The position numbers and the translations under genes are program-made. A stretch of DNA of 64,000 nt from Plasmodiophora brassicae (Eukaryota; Endomyxa; Phytomyxea; Plasmodiophorida; Plasmodiophoridae): positions 868,001 through 932,000 of the forward strand of contig JASFAU010000014.1 in assembly GCA_039704465.1 (NCBI GenBank), given 5' to 3'. Positions 11,194 through 25,434 of this stretch are shown here, in pieces. The notes below the pieces were generated by a model, which did no database searches, had not been told where the DNA came from, and was given only the letters and a program-made list of their open reading frames with translations. Within the stretch, counting starts at the first letter, position 1. Each line of letters opens with the position of its first letter.

Positions 11194-11316
11194 ACATGAT
11201 GTTAATAGCGACGCTTACATGTGGCCACGTGGGAAGACTCTGCTATGTGGTTCACCATCTCGTGACAGGAGCCGAAACACGGCCAAGTGAATACCTTGCA
11301 GCGCAGTCCGGAACGG

Positions 11317-11926
11317 ATGGGAACGCTGTTGTCGCGCCTCGTGTTCTTCAGCGGCGCCGTCGCCTACCCGTCATACGCGACGATATCGTCGCTGTCTGCG
11401 CCCAGATCCGGCGACGATGGGGCAGGTCTGCGACCTTGGCTGCTGTACTGGGTAGGAGAACGTGAACGCGTGACGGTCCACGCTGACTGAGCGATCAGGT
11501 CGTGTTCGCCTGGGTCCGGTTAGCTGATAGGCTGTTGAGCCCTATCCTATCAATGTAATGGCTGCGTGGGGATGTCTGCTCGTGGGGCATTGTGCTGATT
11601 TGTTGCATAGGTTGCCACTATACTGGACCGCGAAGACGAGCTTGTACATATGGCTCAGCATACCGGATGCCAGAGGTGCTGCGTTCGTTTTCGACACGCT
11701 GATGAAGCCCACGTTTCTGGCCTATCGTCCTCGTATCGAGAGACACCTTCAGCCACTCCAGCAGATCCGCGATCTTCGCGGCGAAGACCTATCCCGGGTC
11801 CTCTCGGCCTACGCCGTTCTTCTTTCAAAACTGGCGGCCCAGCGCCTCATCCTGCTATCCGACGTACTGCGATCACATTTGCGCGCCACAAAGCAATCCT
11901 CGAGTGGCAAGCTGCCCCCGTCCTAG
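11317..11926 (+). CDS. TB2/DP1/HVA22 (REEP) family ER-shaping membrane protein
   Basis: Three exons (11317-11451, 11499-11554, 11611-11926) with introns of 47 and 56 bp give a 168-aa protein in frame throughout. Family landmarks: GAVAYPSYATISSL near the N terminus, a tryptophan-rich turn (LLYWVVFAWVRLAD), then LPLYWTAKTSLYIWLSIPDA followed by RGAAFVFDTLMKPTFL. These hydrophobic hairpins insert into the ER membrane and bend it in REEP5/Yop1/HVA22 proteins. The start at 11317 is the first ATG in frame; an upstream GTG was not used. It lies 123 bp after the SMC4 stop, same strand. Confidence 0.85.
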
Positions 11927-12162
11927 TCCATATCCGCGGATCATCGGTAGCGTCGATACAATGCCATTTGGTGACTTTGCGACATGTGTTTCCATTTATC
12001 AGTTGCTCCACGGCGATTGTGCACAACGAGGCGCCCGCGACAAGTCGCTGAGGACGCCCCGGGAATGGGGAATGCCGACGGCTGGCTGGTTGGACGGCGG
12101 AAGGGCGCACGCCGCACAGGGCAGGCGGCAGCTGTGCCAGACGAAAACTCCGTGGGGCGATC

Positions 12163-15666
<3,504 letters not shown>

Positions 15667-15804
15667 CGACCTGGCCGTATAGTAAACAACGTATTGTATG
15701 CCACCTGACCGCTGCGGGACGTGGAGAACGGGCTGGGGCGTGGGCCTGCCCGTTGTGCTGGAAGCAGACCCTCGTCGAAGCGACGCGCGCGCGCAGTCCG
15801 TCTG

Positions 15805-18800
15805 ATGGGAATGGATACGGACGGGCGCATCGTGGATCGCGACCTGGAGATGATTCTGGACGAGGTCGCCGGGGACGACGACGACGACGACGACGACGCG
15901 GACCTGGCACCGGTCAACGACCCTGCCGCCTGTCGGGAAAGCGCGCTGGCCGCGTTCCGTCGCGATGTACGACCGCGTCGCTGTCGGGTCGACGGTGGTA
16001 CTGATGGTGATGGGGGCAGCACGCCGGGTCCGATGTCGCTGCCGATAGTTTCCAAGGGCTGGCCAGACTGCCACCGGTCGACGGTATCACCGGTGCAGAG
16101 ACGGCGACGTGTCTGGCCGCCCACCCGCATTACGTTGTCGTCGGGACGAGCGCCGGCAAGACCGTCCTGGTCTCGCTTCGCCCGTCGTCATCGTCGAACC
16201 GAACGTTGATGAACGAACGGACAAGTACGCCGATCCTCGCGTCCCTCTGCACGCCTCACCGTATGACAGGAATGCACAGAAGTCGGCAAGTACGGGGCCG
16301 TAACCGCGGTCGACATATCCCCAGCGGCGACGTTCGTCGCCAGCGGGTACCAGTCCGGCTGCGTCGTCATGTACGTGTGGACGCCCTTGCCCGGCGTTCG
16401 TCGCATCGTTCGCTGAATCTGTTCCAGATGGGACCTGCAGGCCACGTCAGCACTGAAGTGCATGACGGGCCTGCACGCGTCGCCGGTTACCGCCCTGCGG
16501 TTCAGCGACCTGTCCCGCCCCACCGTGCTCTCGGTTGATGGGCAGGTACGTTCGGCGGCACCGCCCAATCTACTCGGGACGAGTGACACCCGCGATAGGG
16601 TCTCGTACTGGACGTGTCGCTCCAAAAGTACCTGATCGGATGGACCGTCAACCACGTCGTTGTTCGGCGGCCAAAGGCGTTGCCAGGCGACGAGGGGCCC
16701 GTCAATGCTGTCGCTGTGTTACGTGGCCAACCGGATACTCCAACGCTGTGTGCTCTGGTCTGCGAAGCCAAGGTCACCGTGACGAAGCTAACGACATCGA
16801 AGCCTGCTAGGGTTGGCAGCATCGCTCTGCACCCTGTTGGCGCCCAGGCACTCGTTGCTTGGACGGTGTGCCAGGGTCGTCCACTGCTATGCGTTGCCCA
16901 GGGCGGTGCGATCCGCCAGTTCGAGGTTGACCCTGGCGGCGCGCTTGTCGAGAAACCGGTCGCCATGGCGACAGGGGCCGACGCCCAGTTCCTCGCCTTC
17001 GTCAACTCGACGATGCTGATCGCCGTGACGAATCTGGAGATGGTTGTGTTCAATGTCGTCGCCGGGGCGCTGCTGCAGTCGATCGATATCTCCGTCCTTG
17101 CTCAAAGTGGGGCATCGTAAGACGGCCGATTGTTCCTGCACCGCATCTGTTTGACGTTTAGCGTCTCAGGTTGACCTTCGCCTGTGCCGTCAACGCCTAT
17201 GCCCTGGTTATGGATGCTGACGGCGCGCTGTATCAAGTATCGCTTGTCAAGCGGATGCACCGGATCCAGCGCTTGCGACGGGACGGCCAGTGGCTCGCAG
17301 CCATGGCACTGGCCATCGACGTCCACAAGGACGGGGACGACACCTCCCCGTCCTCGCGCTCGAAGCTGGCCCAACTCGCAGTCGATTACCTTGACGCTGT
17401 CCCCAACGACGAGTTCGGTCGGGCTGGAGCGCTTGAAAACGTTTTCGACTTCTGCGCTGCCATCGAGGACAACGAGACCATGTTCACTACCGTCTATGCC
17501 AGGCAGGAGATGTCTCCTGGCACCTATTTCGACGCGCTTGTCAACTGCGTCCAGCGGGGCGTGATCAACGACATTCCCGACCGTGTGATCGATTCCTTAA
17601 TCGCGGACGCCAGAGCGAGAAACACCTTGGATGCAGTAGAGCAAGCCCTTGCTCGTCTTCGTCCGACAACGTCTGTTCGACGTGTGCTGGTCAAGAACTG
17701 CCTATGGAAAGCCCTGCTCGCCATGGCATCTCGAGCGGGATGGCCCATATCTGTCCCCGTCGGGGAGCTTCTTGACGCCGTCCCGAGTGGCGACGCTGCC
17801 GAATCCCTGGCCGTGAGGTTCCTGACGGAACCGACGGCCGATTCCGCCGTTATCCACCAGCGTATCGCGTACCTGTTCGCCGATGACGCCCGCCACCTTC
17901 GCCGCCTCATGCAACCTGGCAAATCGACTGCACTGATCACCGCCTTCCTTGGCGAGGCGTTGGCGCATCCTCGCATCTGGTCCCTGTCTGTTTCCCCACT
18001 GACGCCTCGACTACCCAAACGCCAATCGTCGTTCGCCATCAGGAGCATCCTGGGTGGCAATGCCGGCAGCCGAACCAGCAGCGCTGGGTCGTCGCCCAGC
18101 CCGCCTGCGTTGCAGCGGCAGAGAAGGGTCACTGCCGCCGAGGCCGTCGACGTCCTTCTCTCAATGATGGTACGGGGTGGTCGCTCGTCGCCGCGCCGAA
18201 CGTGTCGTTGACCTTGGCGTGCGTTAGGTGAATTCCCGGGACCTGGAGCGCGCCTCGTCTGGCCTCGAGATTGTCACCCCGCTGTCGCCGTACTGTCGAG
18301 CCGACCTGTCGTCCCTGTGCCGCCTGGGACTGTCGCAGGGTCTGATCTCGGGCGCGATCGTGGTACCCGCTGCTGTGCTTCGCACGGTCATCTCGTACGT
18401 GCTCGACGATGCCATCGATGACCACGACGCTGAGCGGATGGCCTGCTCGCTGATCGAACGGTTCCCGCCCGACGCGCCAACGGCGTCGTTGCTGCTTCTG
18501 TCTGCGATATCGTCGCGTTTGCGCAAGCTGAGCATCGCGTTGCACGACCTGACTGGGGACGTCGTTGGCTGTGTGGACACTTACCTGCTCGACGGCGCCA
18601 CCGAGGACCGCATCGGCGTCTTCGAGTACCTCGACAGGCGGCTTCGCGACGATCCCGCCGCCATCCAAAGGCATCGCGAGGCGATTCTGTCGCGTATCGT
18701 GTCGCTCGCTGGCGTCAGCGGGGCTCGCACGTCGGCCCTGGTTGGTGAATTCTACGCGTCCGACCATGTCGCCGTCATTAAGGAACTCGCATGCGTCCCG

Positions 18801-19939
18801 GAAGCGCAGCTCGACTACCTGCGAGGCGTCCTTGGAGGGTCATCCTCTGCCGACATGCTCGCCTCTGTTCACGAGTTGTACATCGCCCTGCTGGCCGAGC
18901 GTGAACCGTCGAACGTCCTGCCGTACGTGGAAGCATTGCTGTCCTTTCATCATCCGTCCTTATTCGGCTCCCCACAGATACATCCGCTCGCACCACCAGT
19001 ACTCGATGGATGCCGTGCTCGGCGTCTGCCAACGATTCCAGGTGGTTGACGCCACTTCGTTCCTGCTGGAGCGCACCGGGGATGTCGATGCGGCACTGAG
19101 CCTGATCGTGTCCACGCTGGAACCGTTGTTCGCCCGGTTGCGGGCCGACATCGCATCGGCTGGCATGGTGGCACCGCAGGCTGTCGGCGGTCGCAGGTCG
19201 TTCTCTGCCCTCGGCCAGCTCGCCGTCCTGGATGAAATCTACGCGGTCATCGATGCGGCCACAGCGCTGTGCCAGCGGCATGCCGATGCGCCCGACAATG
19301 ACCGCAGGTGGATGTCGCTCCTGGACAAGTTCCTCCGCATGCAGAAAGCGGAAGGGCGTCGCCGCGAGGTTATCGACGACGCGCTGGTCCGATGCATCCA
19401 GCGAGTACTGTCGGCGATGCGAGGGTCAGCGATTCCACCGACCGGGTTGTAGGTGTTTCCACATCTGACCGTGTGTGTGCCGGTGTAGGTACGTCCCTCT
19501 GGAAACCATCCTGCTGCGGATCACGTCGGAGCACGGCGACGCGACGTACGGCGAGTTCCGGGATACGATCCTGGCCCTGCTCGAGACGCTGGCGTACGAG
19601 CACAACATGCTCCGTTTATGCAATGCCATGTTCGTCGACGACGCGCACGACGCGTCCGTTCGCGTGTGCCAGGACATGGCCCGGCCGATCGTGACCTCAT
19701 TGCTGCCGGCGACGTCGTGCAGCCAGTGTGGATCGCCCCTGTCGGGAGCCAGCGCCCTGTTCTACATGTGCGGGCACGTCGCACACGAGGCCTGCGCCGC
19801 CCGTAACGATTCGCTGGCTGCATGCCACCTGTGCTTCAGGCCAACGGATACCATCGCCGCCTGCAAGCAGCAGCAGCAGCAACGTGGCCGTCGTCGGCAC
19901 TCGCATCATGCGGCAGGATCATCCATCCAGCTCCCGTAA
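15805..19939 (+). CDS. VPS8: VPS8, CORVET endosomal tethering complex subunit
   Basis: Start at 15805 (MGMDTDGRIVDRD), followed by an eight-Asp run. N-terminal beta-propeller strands are visible (AAHPHYVVVGTSAGK; GAVTAVDISPAATFVASGYQ; then WDLQATSALKCMTGLHASPV), with introns of about 50-70 bp between them, one joining at WDLQ and one before LVLDVSLQKYLIG. A VPS8-like strand (MLIAVTNLEMVVFNV) precedes a long helical-solenoid region (17171-19450). The C-terminal RING-H2 (CSQCGSPL ... CGHVAHEAC ... CHLC) lies at about 19720-19850, as in VPS8, and a short poly-Gln follows. The junction near 15966-16050 and those around 18210 and 18970 are not fully resolved. Other RING-containing Vps-C proteins (VPS11/18/41) fit the N-terminal motifs less well. 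Confidence 0.78.
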
Positions 19940-20211
19940 TACAATAGCCGAGATTCCCAGCCACCCGCCGACCCTACCGGCGTACTTGCTCGGTGTAGGG
20001 CCCAGCTAGTCAAGAAGACCTCCCCGGTCCCGCGGGAGGCAACGACAGCGGCCGGACCGCCGAACGCACAGCATCCAGTGTGAGTTCGTGAGCGACGGCC
20101 TTCCAAGGTTCCAACCCTGACGCGCCCCGGCTGCTTGCAGGCACAGTGGGCGGCCAGAGCGATCGGTCGAGCCGTTGGACACGTCGTCGGCGACGGGGAT
20201 AGCGCGCGACC

Positions 20212-20415
20212 ATGAGCGACGACCAGCTGGCGAAGAAGTATGCGGAGCTGGAGCACCTGAAGCAGGAGGCGAACGCGCTGAAGGAGGCCATGATGCCGGA
20301 GCAGGCCGCCGCCAAGATCGTGTCGTTCATCCAACAAAAGACGGACCCGTTCCTCGAGCACGACAACGACTGGGTCCACGACCGGAACGCGGGATGCGCG
20401 TGCGCCATCATGTGA
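20212..20415 (+). CDS. Heterotrimeric G-protein gamma subunit (GGL domain, CaaX)
   Basis: Single-exon 67-aa protein beginning MSDDQLAKKYAELEHLKQEA. An amphipathic N-terminal helix leads into a GGL-like core (LKEAMMPEQAAAKIVSF, then TDPFLEHDNDW in place of the canonical DPLL/NPF region). It ends in a CaaX box, CAIM; the terminal Met predicts farnesylation. Gamma subunits pair with G-beta at the membrane and relay signals from seven-TM receptors. No G-alpha or G-beta gene lies in the window. Confidence 0.82.
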   Translation: MSDDQLAKKYAELEHLKQEANALKEAMMPEQAAAKIVSFIQQKTDPFLEHDNDWVHDRNAGCACAIM

Positions 20416-20698
20416 TGATGGTCTGACAACCCTTGGTACGCCCCTCGCACATTCGCAGACTCTACCCAATCGTATGTATAAACGGACGGCGCCCTGGCGA
20501 GTTCCTCGGCTGCGTTTCGGTTGTTGTGCCGCCCTGCAACCGTCCCCGCTGCTACCGGGCAGGCGGCGCCCGTCTACCTACCTAGCGATGCCTACCGGGT
20601 GTCTGCGGGTCCACTTCCGTCAAGCGTGCGGCCGTTCGCCAAAGTTCGGCACTGACCAATCTCGAAATTAATCGCGGCACACACGCACACACAGTGCA
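20416..20698. other. Short intergenic region
   Basis: No coding frame is supported. A CA-rich stretch (about 20682-20697) lies directly before the next start codon, as it does before the gene at 21435. Confidence 0.4.
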
Positions 20699-21274
20699 AT
20701 GGGAGCTTGTTCCAGCAACCAGCTGTCCACCGGTACGGGGCACAGGCAGCGCATTGGGATCTACTTGTCGTTCGGGTATGCAGGTAAGCTGGAGGCGGCC
20801 ATCCAGCGCGGCGCCCCGATCCCGGACGACCTGGACGGCGTCCCGGTCTTGTTCTGGTGCCTGCAGAAACCCATCGAGGGCATGCACGGCGCAAACCAGC
20901 ACGCCAGGTGCGTCCGCCTGCTGATCGATGCCGGGGCCGATCCGAACGCCATCCATCCCGAGTCGCGCGAGTCCCTTCTCCTGGCCAGCATCCGCTTCGG
21001 CGACACGCAGATCGTCGCGGCCGTCATCGACGGCGGCGCCGATGTCAACGCCGTGTCCGGTGCCGCGAACACATCGCCGCTAGCCCTGGCCGACAGCCTG
21101 GGCCGGGCCGACATCGCCGCCCTGCTGATCGACGCCGGCGCATCACCTACCCCGGACGCGACCCCAGTCCTGCATGAGGTGCACGCGGGCATAAAGCAGC
21201 GCGCGCGGGCGCGGGGCCCCTGTTCCATTCGAATGGTCGAATCGCGAAAAACGCGCCGGCAAAACATGCGATAA
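20699..21274 (+). CDS. Ankyrin-repeat protein with N-myristoylation signal
   Basis: Single-exon 191-aa protein starting MGACSSNQLS. Gly2 and Ser6 fit the N-myristoylation consensus, and Cys4 is a likely palmitoylation site, so plasma-membrane attachment is predicted. Three to four ankyrin repeats follow (ARCVRLLIDAGADPNAI, TQIVAAVIDGGADVNAV, ADIAALLIDAGASPTPD). The basic tail (KQRARARG ... RKTRRQNMR) could add membrane or nucleic-acid affinity. Partner unknown. It is 284 bp downstream of the G-gamma gene, same strand, but no operon logic applies. Confidence 0.75.
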   Translation: MGACSSNQLSTGTGHRQRIGIYLSFGYAGKLEAAIQRGAPIPDDLDGVPVLFWCLQKPIEGMHGANQHARCVRLLIDAGADPNAIHPESRESLLLASIRFGDTQIVAAVIDGGADVNAVSGAANTSPLALADSLGRADIAALLIDAGASPTPDATPVLHEVHAGIKQRARARGPCSIRMVESRKTRRQNMR

Positions 21275-21402
21275 ACTCAGGGGGAACTCCGGCTCCCATT
21301 TCGTTGTTTTTTTTTCGTTTTGGCTCGAGGAGCGAAACCCCGGGCGCGTTCCAATTTGGGGAGGGGACGGCGATGTCGTTCCGCCGGATCTGACGTTCGC
21401 CG

Positions 21403-21425
21403 CACACACACACACACGCACACAC
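21403..21425. repeat. CA dinucleotide microsatellite
   Basis: About 11 CA units with one CG interruption, ending 10 bases before the ATG at 21435. Length may vary between strains and could affect the 5' leader. Confidence 0.85.
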
Positions 21426-21434
21426 TGGTCTCGC

Positions 21435-22466
21435 ATGGCGGATACGAGCTCGGTGATGTCCGACAGCTCGGACGAGGCCGTCACGAGCATGTCGTCGCCG
21501 TGCGTGGCCCGGGCGGCGCAGTCGTCGTCGCTGTCGTCGTCGAGCGACCCGGTCGTGCTGGTCGCGGCCCGCCCCGAGCACCTGCAGGTCGGCCGGACGG
21601 TCTACGTCCGCGACCAGCGCGCCGTCATCGTCGAGATGGACTTCCCGAACGTGTTCTGGTGTTTCGACGGCGGCGAACGCGTCAAGCACCGCAACTATGA
21701 GATCGACCGCGACCTGTTCCAGGTCGTCCAGGGCACGGAGGTCGTCAAGGACCCGGCCGTATCGCGGAGCCTGTTCCCGGCGAACCCGTCAGGCCGACCT
21801 GCTGCCGACGGCCACGACAGCGACGACGCCGATGACGAACCGGAAGGCGACGACGCGGCCGTGGAGACGGTCGCCAATGGGCTCATGTCCATGCTGAGCG
21901 TTCGCCCGAGGGCCCTGGAATACGTGAACGAGGCGGACGCGTTCGTCGAGAACGCGGCGACGAACTCGCGCGTCCACCTGCTGCAGTGCCAGCGCTCGTC
22001 GTTCCAGTTCTTCAACCGGCTGGCGCACGCGTTCCTCGAGTCGTGCAACGACTGCGTCGTCGAGTACCCGTCGTGCATATCGAGCGTCGAGATCCTGAAG
22101 TGCTTCGCGACCAGGCTGCACTGCGGCGAGACGTGCGGCACGGTCACCATCGAATCATCGTCCGACATCGCCCTGTCGTTCCCGGCGTCGTCTCCCTCGA
22201 TGCTCTGCGTCTGCACGAACGTGACCGGCGTCCGCCTGCTGGCCCAGCGGAACGGCGAAACGGTCGGCGAGACGGTCGTCGAGGTGCACGACGACCCCGC
22301 GCCCGCTGCCGCCGGCGAAGGCGCCGTCGAGGGCGCGCCCGCCCCTGTCCCCCTGGAGCACACGCAAATACGCGTCCTCTGGGATGGCGCGACGTTCCAC
22401 AGCAGCAGGATCGAACGCGATGGCCAGAACGGGGCGGGCAACATCCGGAATCTGAACAATCTTTAA
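21435..22466 (+). CDS. Unknown acidic protein, 343 aa
   Basis: Single-exon frame with strong host-like GC codon use and an ATG at 21435. The N-terminal 50 residues are Ser-rich. Residues about 50-100 form a compact domain (VGRTVYVRDQRAVIVEMDF followed by CFDGGERVKHRNY) reminiscent of small beta-barrels, but I cannot assign a family. An acidic linker (about 130-150, DSDDADDEPEGDD) leads to a Cys-containing region (LLQCQRSSFQFFNRLAHAFL; then CNDCVVEYPSC), an Ala/Pro/Glu linker and a C-terminal segment. No signal peptide or TM segment, so probably cytosolic or nuclear. Confidence 0.7.
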   Translation: MADTSSVMSDSSDEAVTSMSSPCVARAAQSSSLSSSSDPVVLVAARPEHLQVGRTVYVRDQRAVIVEMDFPNVFWCFDGGERVKHRNYEIDRDLFQVVQGTEVVKDPAVSRSLFPANPSGRPAADGHDSDDADDEPEGDDAAVETVANGLMSMLSVRPRALEYVNEADAFVENAATNSRVHLLQCQRSSFQFFNRLAHAFLESCNDCVVEYPSCISSVEILKCFATRLHCGETCGTVTIESSSDIALSFPASSPSMLCVCTNVTGVRLLAQRNGETVGETVVEVHDDPAPAAAGEGAVEGAPAPVPLEHTQIRVLWDGATFHSSRIERDGQNGAGNIRNLNNL

Positions 22467-22533
22467 ACTAGTGCACACGTACCGTCGTCGTAGCACCGGA
22501 TCGACTGGGGTACGTACGCCCAGATAGGCGCAG

Positions 22534-22833
22534 ATGGACTTGGACGGGCACGCCCGCGGGCTGGCGAACGCGCTGCTGGACCGCGTCATGGGCCAGCCAA
22601 AGGCCCTGCGCGCCATGCAGGACGTTGCGCCCGTGCTGCTGGAGGGCCTGATCAAGATGCTGGAGCAGCGGGAGCGGTCGGGCGGCGAGTCGGCCGATCC
22701 GCTCCAGTTCCTGGCGTCGTACCTGATGAGGAACAACCCGAGGAATGCGCACCACGCGCAGTCGACAAGGAAGGCATCTAGCAGCCGCACGCCGACCATC
22801 CAAGTCTACAAAGACGCCCTGCAGGGCAAATAA
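22534..22833 (+). CDS. Dpy-30-motif-like small protein
   Basis: 99 aa from the ATG at 22534. The pattern APVLLEGLIKMLEQRERS followed by DPLQFLASYLMRNNP matches the two-helix dimerisation motif of Dpy-30/RIIa-type proteins, where PxxFLAxYLxxNNP is the hallmark. Such domains dock onto amphipathic helices in histone methyltransferase complexes or axonemal structures. The Ser/Arg-rich tail is unassigned. Alternative: an unrelated helical protein with chance similarity. Confidence 0.6.
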   Translation: MDLDGHARGLANALLDRVMGQPKALRAMQDVAPVLLEGLIKMLEQRERSGGESADPLQFLASYLMRNNPRNAHHAQSTRKASSSRTPTIQVYKDALQGK

Positions 22834-22922
22834 GAGACGACGGATGCATTGAAGCAGGGCGGGCTTGATATGGCCGGTTTCTAGTCAGGGAGAGTGGATG
22901 GGAACGGATAGCGGTTAGTTCA

Positions 22923-23519
22923 TCAGGCGGCGGTAACGGCCCCGTTTGCTTCCTGCTGCGATGGCGCCTTGCTGGTGAGGTGCTTGATCGAAGCGTATAC
23001 GCTGAGCGCCTGCATGAGCGTCGCGACTGTCAGGAGTGACGCGAAGACGCAGACAGACGTTATCGCTCCGACTCCGGGATAGTCGCCCTTTGCGATGCCG
23101 CCAGTGCTGACAGCCTGGGCACGATTTCGACTTGTCAGTCGGATTGGCTGCGCATGCCCAGAGGTGGTTACCTCGATCAGCGCGAACTGCGACAACAGGA
23201 CGTTGACGGTAATCCAGGCCCCGATGACGTGGTCGCGACGCGTGTTGGGCTTGACCATCAGGACGGTGGTGGCGATGGCCGGGAACAGAAACAGGAACGT
23301 GGACCAGACGAGCGCAAACTGGTCATTCGACGTAAACGGCACGTGGCCGGCGGCCACCCACGATGACAGTGCAAACCCGACCGTGCTGATCTGCGTTGCC
23401 ACCCATGCCCCGAACAGCACCTTCAGCGGCACGGCTGCGTTCACGTCGAGCCCGAGCAGACCCGGGACGTCCATTGCACCGCTTCGAATACTGCGACTCG
23501 GACGCTCCGCACCATTCAT
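22923..23519 (-). CDS. Small four-TM membrane protein, unknown function
   Basis: ATG at 23519. The frame reads through a probable 57-bp intron (23115-23171; GTAACC...CCCAG) that is a multiple of three; its translation is Arg/Ser-rich and breaks the hydrophobic pattern. Spliced product: 179 aa with four membrane segments, near VPLKVLFGAWVATQISTVGF, ALVWSTFLFLFPAIATTVLM, VIGAWITVNVLLSQFALIE and AITSVCVFASLLTVATLMQA, and a Gln/Ala tail. Organisation resembles MARVEL or tetraspan-like proteins, but no diagnostic motif is visible. It is divergent to MOCS1A with about 350 bp between. Confidence 0.7.
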   Translation of the reverse strand: MNGAERPSRSIRSGAMDVPGLLGLDVNAAVPLKVLFGAWVATQISTVGFALSSWVAAGHVPFTSNDQFALVWSTFLFLFPAIATTVLMVKPNTRRDHVIGAWITVNVLLSQFALIEVTTSGHAQPIRLTSRNRAQAVSTGGIAKGDYPGVGAITSVCVFASLLTVATLMQALSVYASIKHLTSKAPSQQEANGAVTAA

Positions 23520-23866
23520 GCTCACCGAATCCGGCCACCTGCTGCCGGTGTAACCACGTGGGCGCAGCGCTCGCGATCCTGGCAGCGTGCGTCAGACCCC
23601 GTGCTGCACGATGCGCAGATGCAGCCCGCGCATACAAGCCCGCACTGGCAGACTGGGTGCAGCAGACCCCGGGAACTGCCGTCTGCAGACGTGTATGTAC
23701 TACAACCGGGGGGTTCGGATCTGTCCGGTGGCTGCCGGCCCGCACCTGGTGCGCAAAATTGGGCACAAAGGGTCGCCCCCGGCGATGTGCGAGCTGCAGA
23801 CAGAGCGCCGCTGGCTGCAATCCGCAGTTCCGCTCCGCGTCAAAGTGCGCGTGCGGGCGACGCGCA

Positions 23867-25323
23867 ATGATCATGTTCCAGCGGGGGGCGGCACGTCGTC
23901 TTGCCGGGCGCCGCTGCTCGACAGCGCCGGCTGCGGCCCAGAAGCCGACCAAGGCGCCAGGTCCGGATCCGGCGACGCTGACTGACAAATTCGGGCGGCG
24001 CCATTCGTACCTTCGGATATCGCTGACCGAGGTCGGCGGGTTCGCGGCCGATCCTGCCATTAACGCCGTCCGCTGACCGCTCTGTGTGTACGTCAGCGAT
24101 GTAACCTGCGATGTCATTACTGTATGCCAGAGCAAGGCGTCACGCTGACGCCGTCGGAGAAGTTGCTGACGGCGAAGGAGATCCAGCGAGTGGCCAGTGT
24201 CTTTGTCAAGGCCGGCGTGAACAAGATCCGGTTGACTGGGGGCGAACCTCTAATCAGAAAGTCGGCCAGAGTGCTCCCGTTATGTGCGTTTGCACTCCCG
24301 AGCTGACTGGTCTCCGGGGTTAGGGACCTGCCGCAAATTGTCGAATCGCTGGGCGACCTTCGTGCCGATGGCCTCGAATCGATTTCAATGACGACGAACG
24401 GGATCCGCCTGCAGGCGAGTCTAGTCGACCTAATCTACGCTGGTCTGAACACGGTCAATGTGTCTCTGGACACGATGGGTGCGTCGACATACGAACGGGC
24501 CCTCGGACAACGGTTACCAACTGTGGTCGTCGTGTAGATTCGCTGCGATTTCAGCTGATCTCGAAGCGTATGGGGCACCACCTCGTCATACGAGGGATCC
24601 TGGCCGCTGTCGACGCCTATGAGGCTGGCCACTTGGATTCGGTCAAGGTCAACTGCGTTGTCATGCGAAATATCAACGCGGACGAGATCCTGGACTTTGT
24701 CGGCTTTGCGCGTATCCACCCAGTCGCGATACGTTTCATCGAGTTCATGCCGTTCGCCGACAACACGTTCAACAAGGACAAGTTCGTGTCTTATGCGGAA
24801 ATGCTCGACATCGTTCGTCAGGTCGGGCGCGAACGTTCGCCATGAATCCGGGACCTGACCTGGGGTACGTACAGAAACACCCTGGCCTTCAGCGGCAACC
24901 CAGCGGCCCGAACGATACTGCGAAGGTCTATACGATCCCTGAACATGTTGGCCACATCGGCTTCATATCATCGATGAGGTACACCCGGGGCGTCCCCTTC
25001 CGTTTCGACGCGACCAACAGTTGCTTGATTTTAGTGAGCACTTCTGCGATTCATGCAACCGCCTCCGTATCACAGCTGACGGAAACCTGAAGGTCGCTTC
25101 TCCCTCAAACGCCTGCTGCTGTGCTTATTCTATTGAACAGGTTTGCCTGTTCGATAAGAGCGAAGTCAGTCTCAGAGACGCTTTACGCGGCGGCTGCAGT
25201 GACGAGGAGCTAGCCGCCCTGGTCAGCAGGACCGTCAAGCTCAAGAAGGCTCGCCATGCGGGACTGGACACGCTGGACGTCATCAAAGGTCTGAACAGAC
25301 CAATGATCACGATTGGTGGCTAA
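23867..25323 (+). CDS. MOCS1A: MOCS1A/MoaA, GTP 3',8-cyclase (radical SAM)
   Basis: Catalyses the first step of molybdopterin synthesis, converting GTP to 3',8-cyclo-GTP. Start at 23867 ([19 protein letters not shown]), an Arg-rich presequence that predicts mitochondrial import. Exon 1 ends at 24031; the 65-bp intron 24032-24096 joins [18 protein letters not shown] to the radical-SAM cluster motif CNLRCHYC. Further landmarks: [49 protein letters not shown]. The C-terminal [4Fe-4S] ligands lie in CDSCNRLR and VCLF, split by introns, and the protein ends in the functional GG (MITIGG) at 25323. At least six more short introns. All key cysteines are present. Confidence 0.93.
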
Positions 25324-25434
25324 AGCAAGAACGTGTAATAAACGCCATCCGGAACGCAGTGCTGCTCAGAGTGTCCTCTGTACAAGGGCAGGCCCTGTTG
25401 CGGAGGCGTGATGAATTAGGTGGCCACCGATGCT

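Noticed and set aside
15753..16004. Basic Arg/Gly frame overlapping the VPS8 N terminus
   Set aside because: Alternative frame of the Asp-repeat exon; the VPS8 frame continues into recognisable propeller strands.
23115..23171. Reading the four-TM gene as one uninterrupted exon
   Set aside because: The 57-bp segment has GT...AG ends, typical intron size, and codes an Arg/Ser-rich insert that breaks the membrane pattern.
23323..24135. 270-aa minus-strand frame across the MOCS1A 5' end
   Set aside because: Overlaps the MOCS1A first exon and intron and the end of the four-TM gene; composition is GC-driven.
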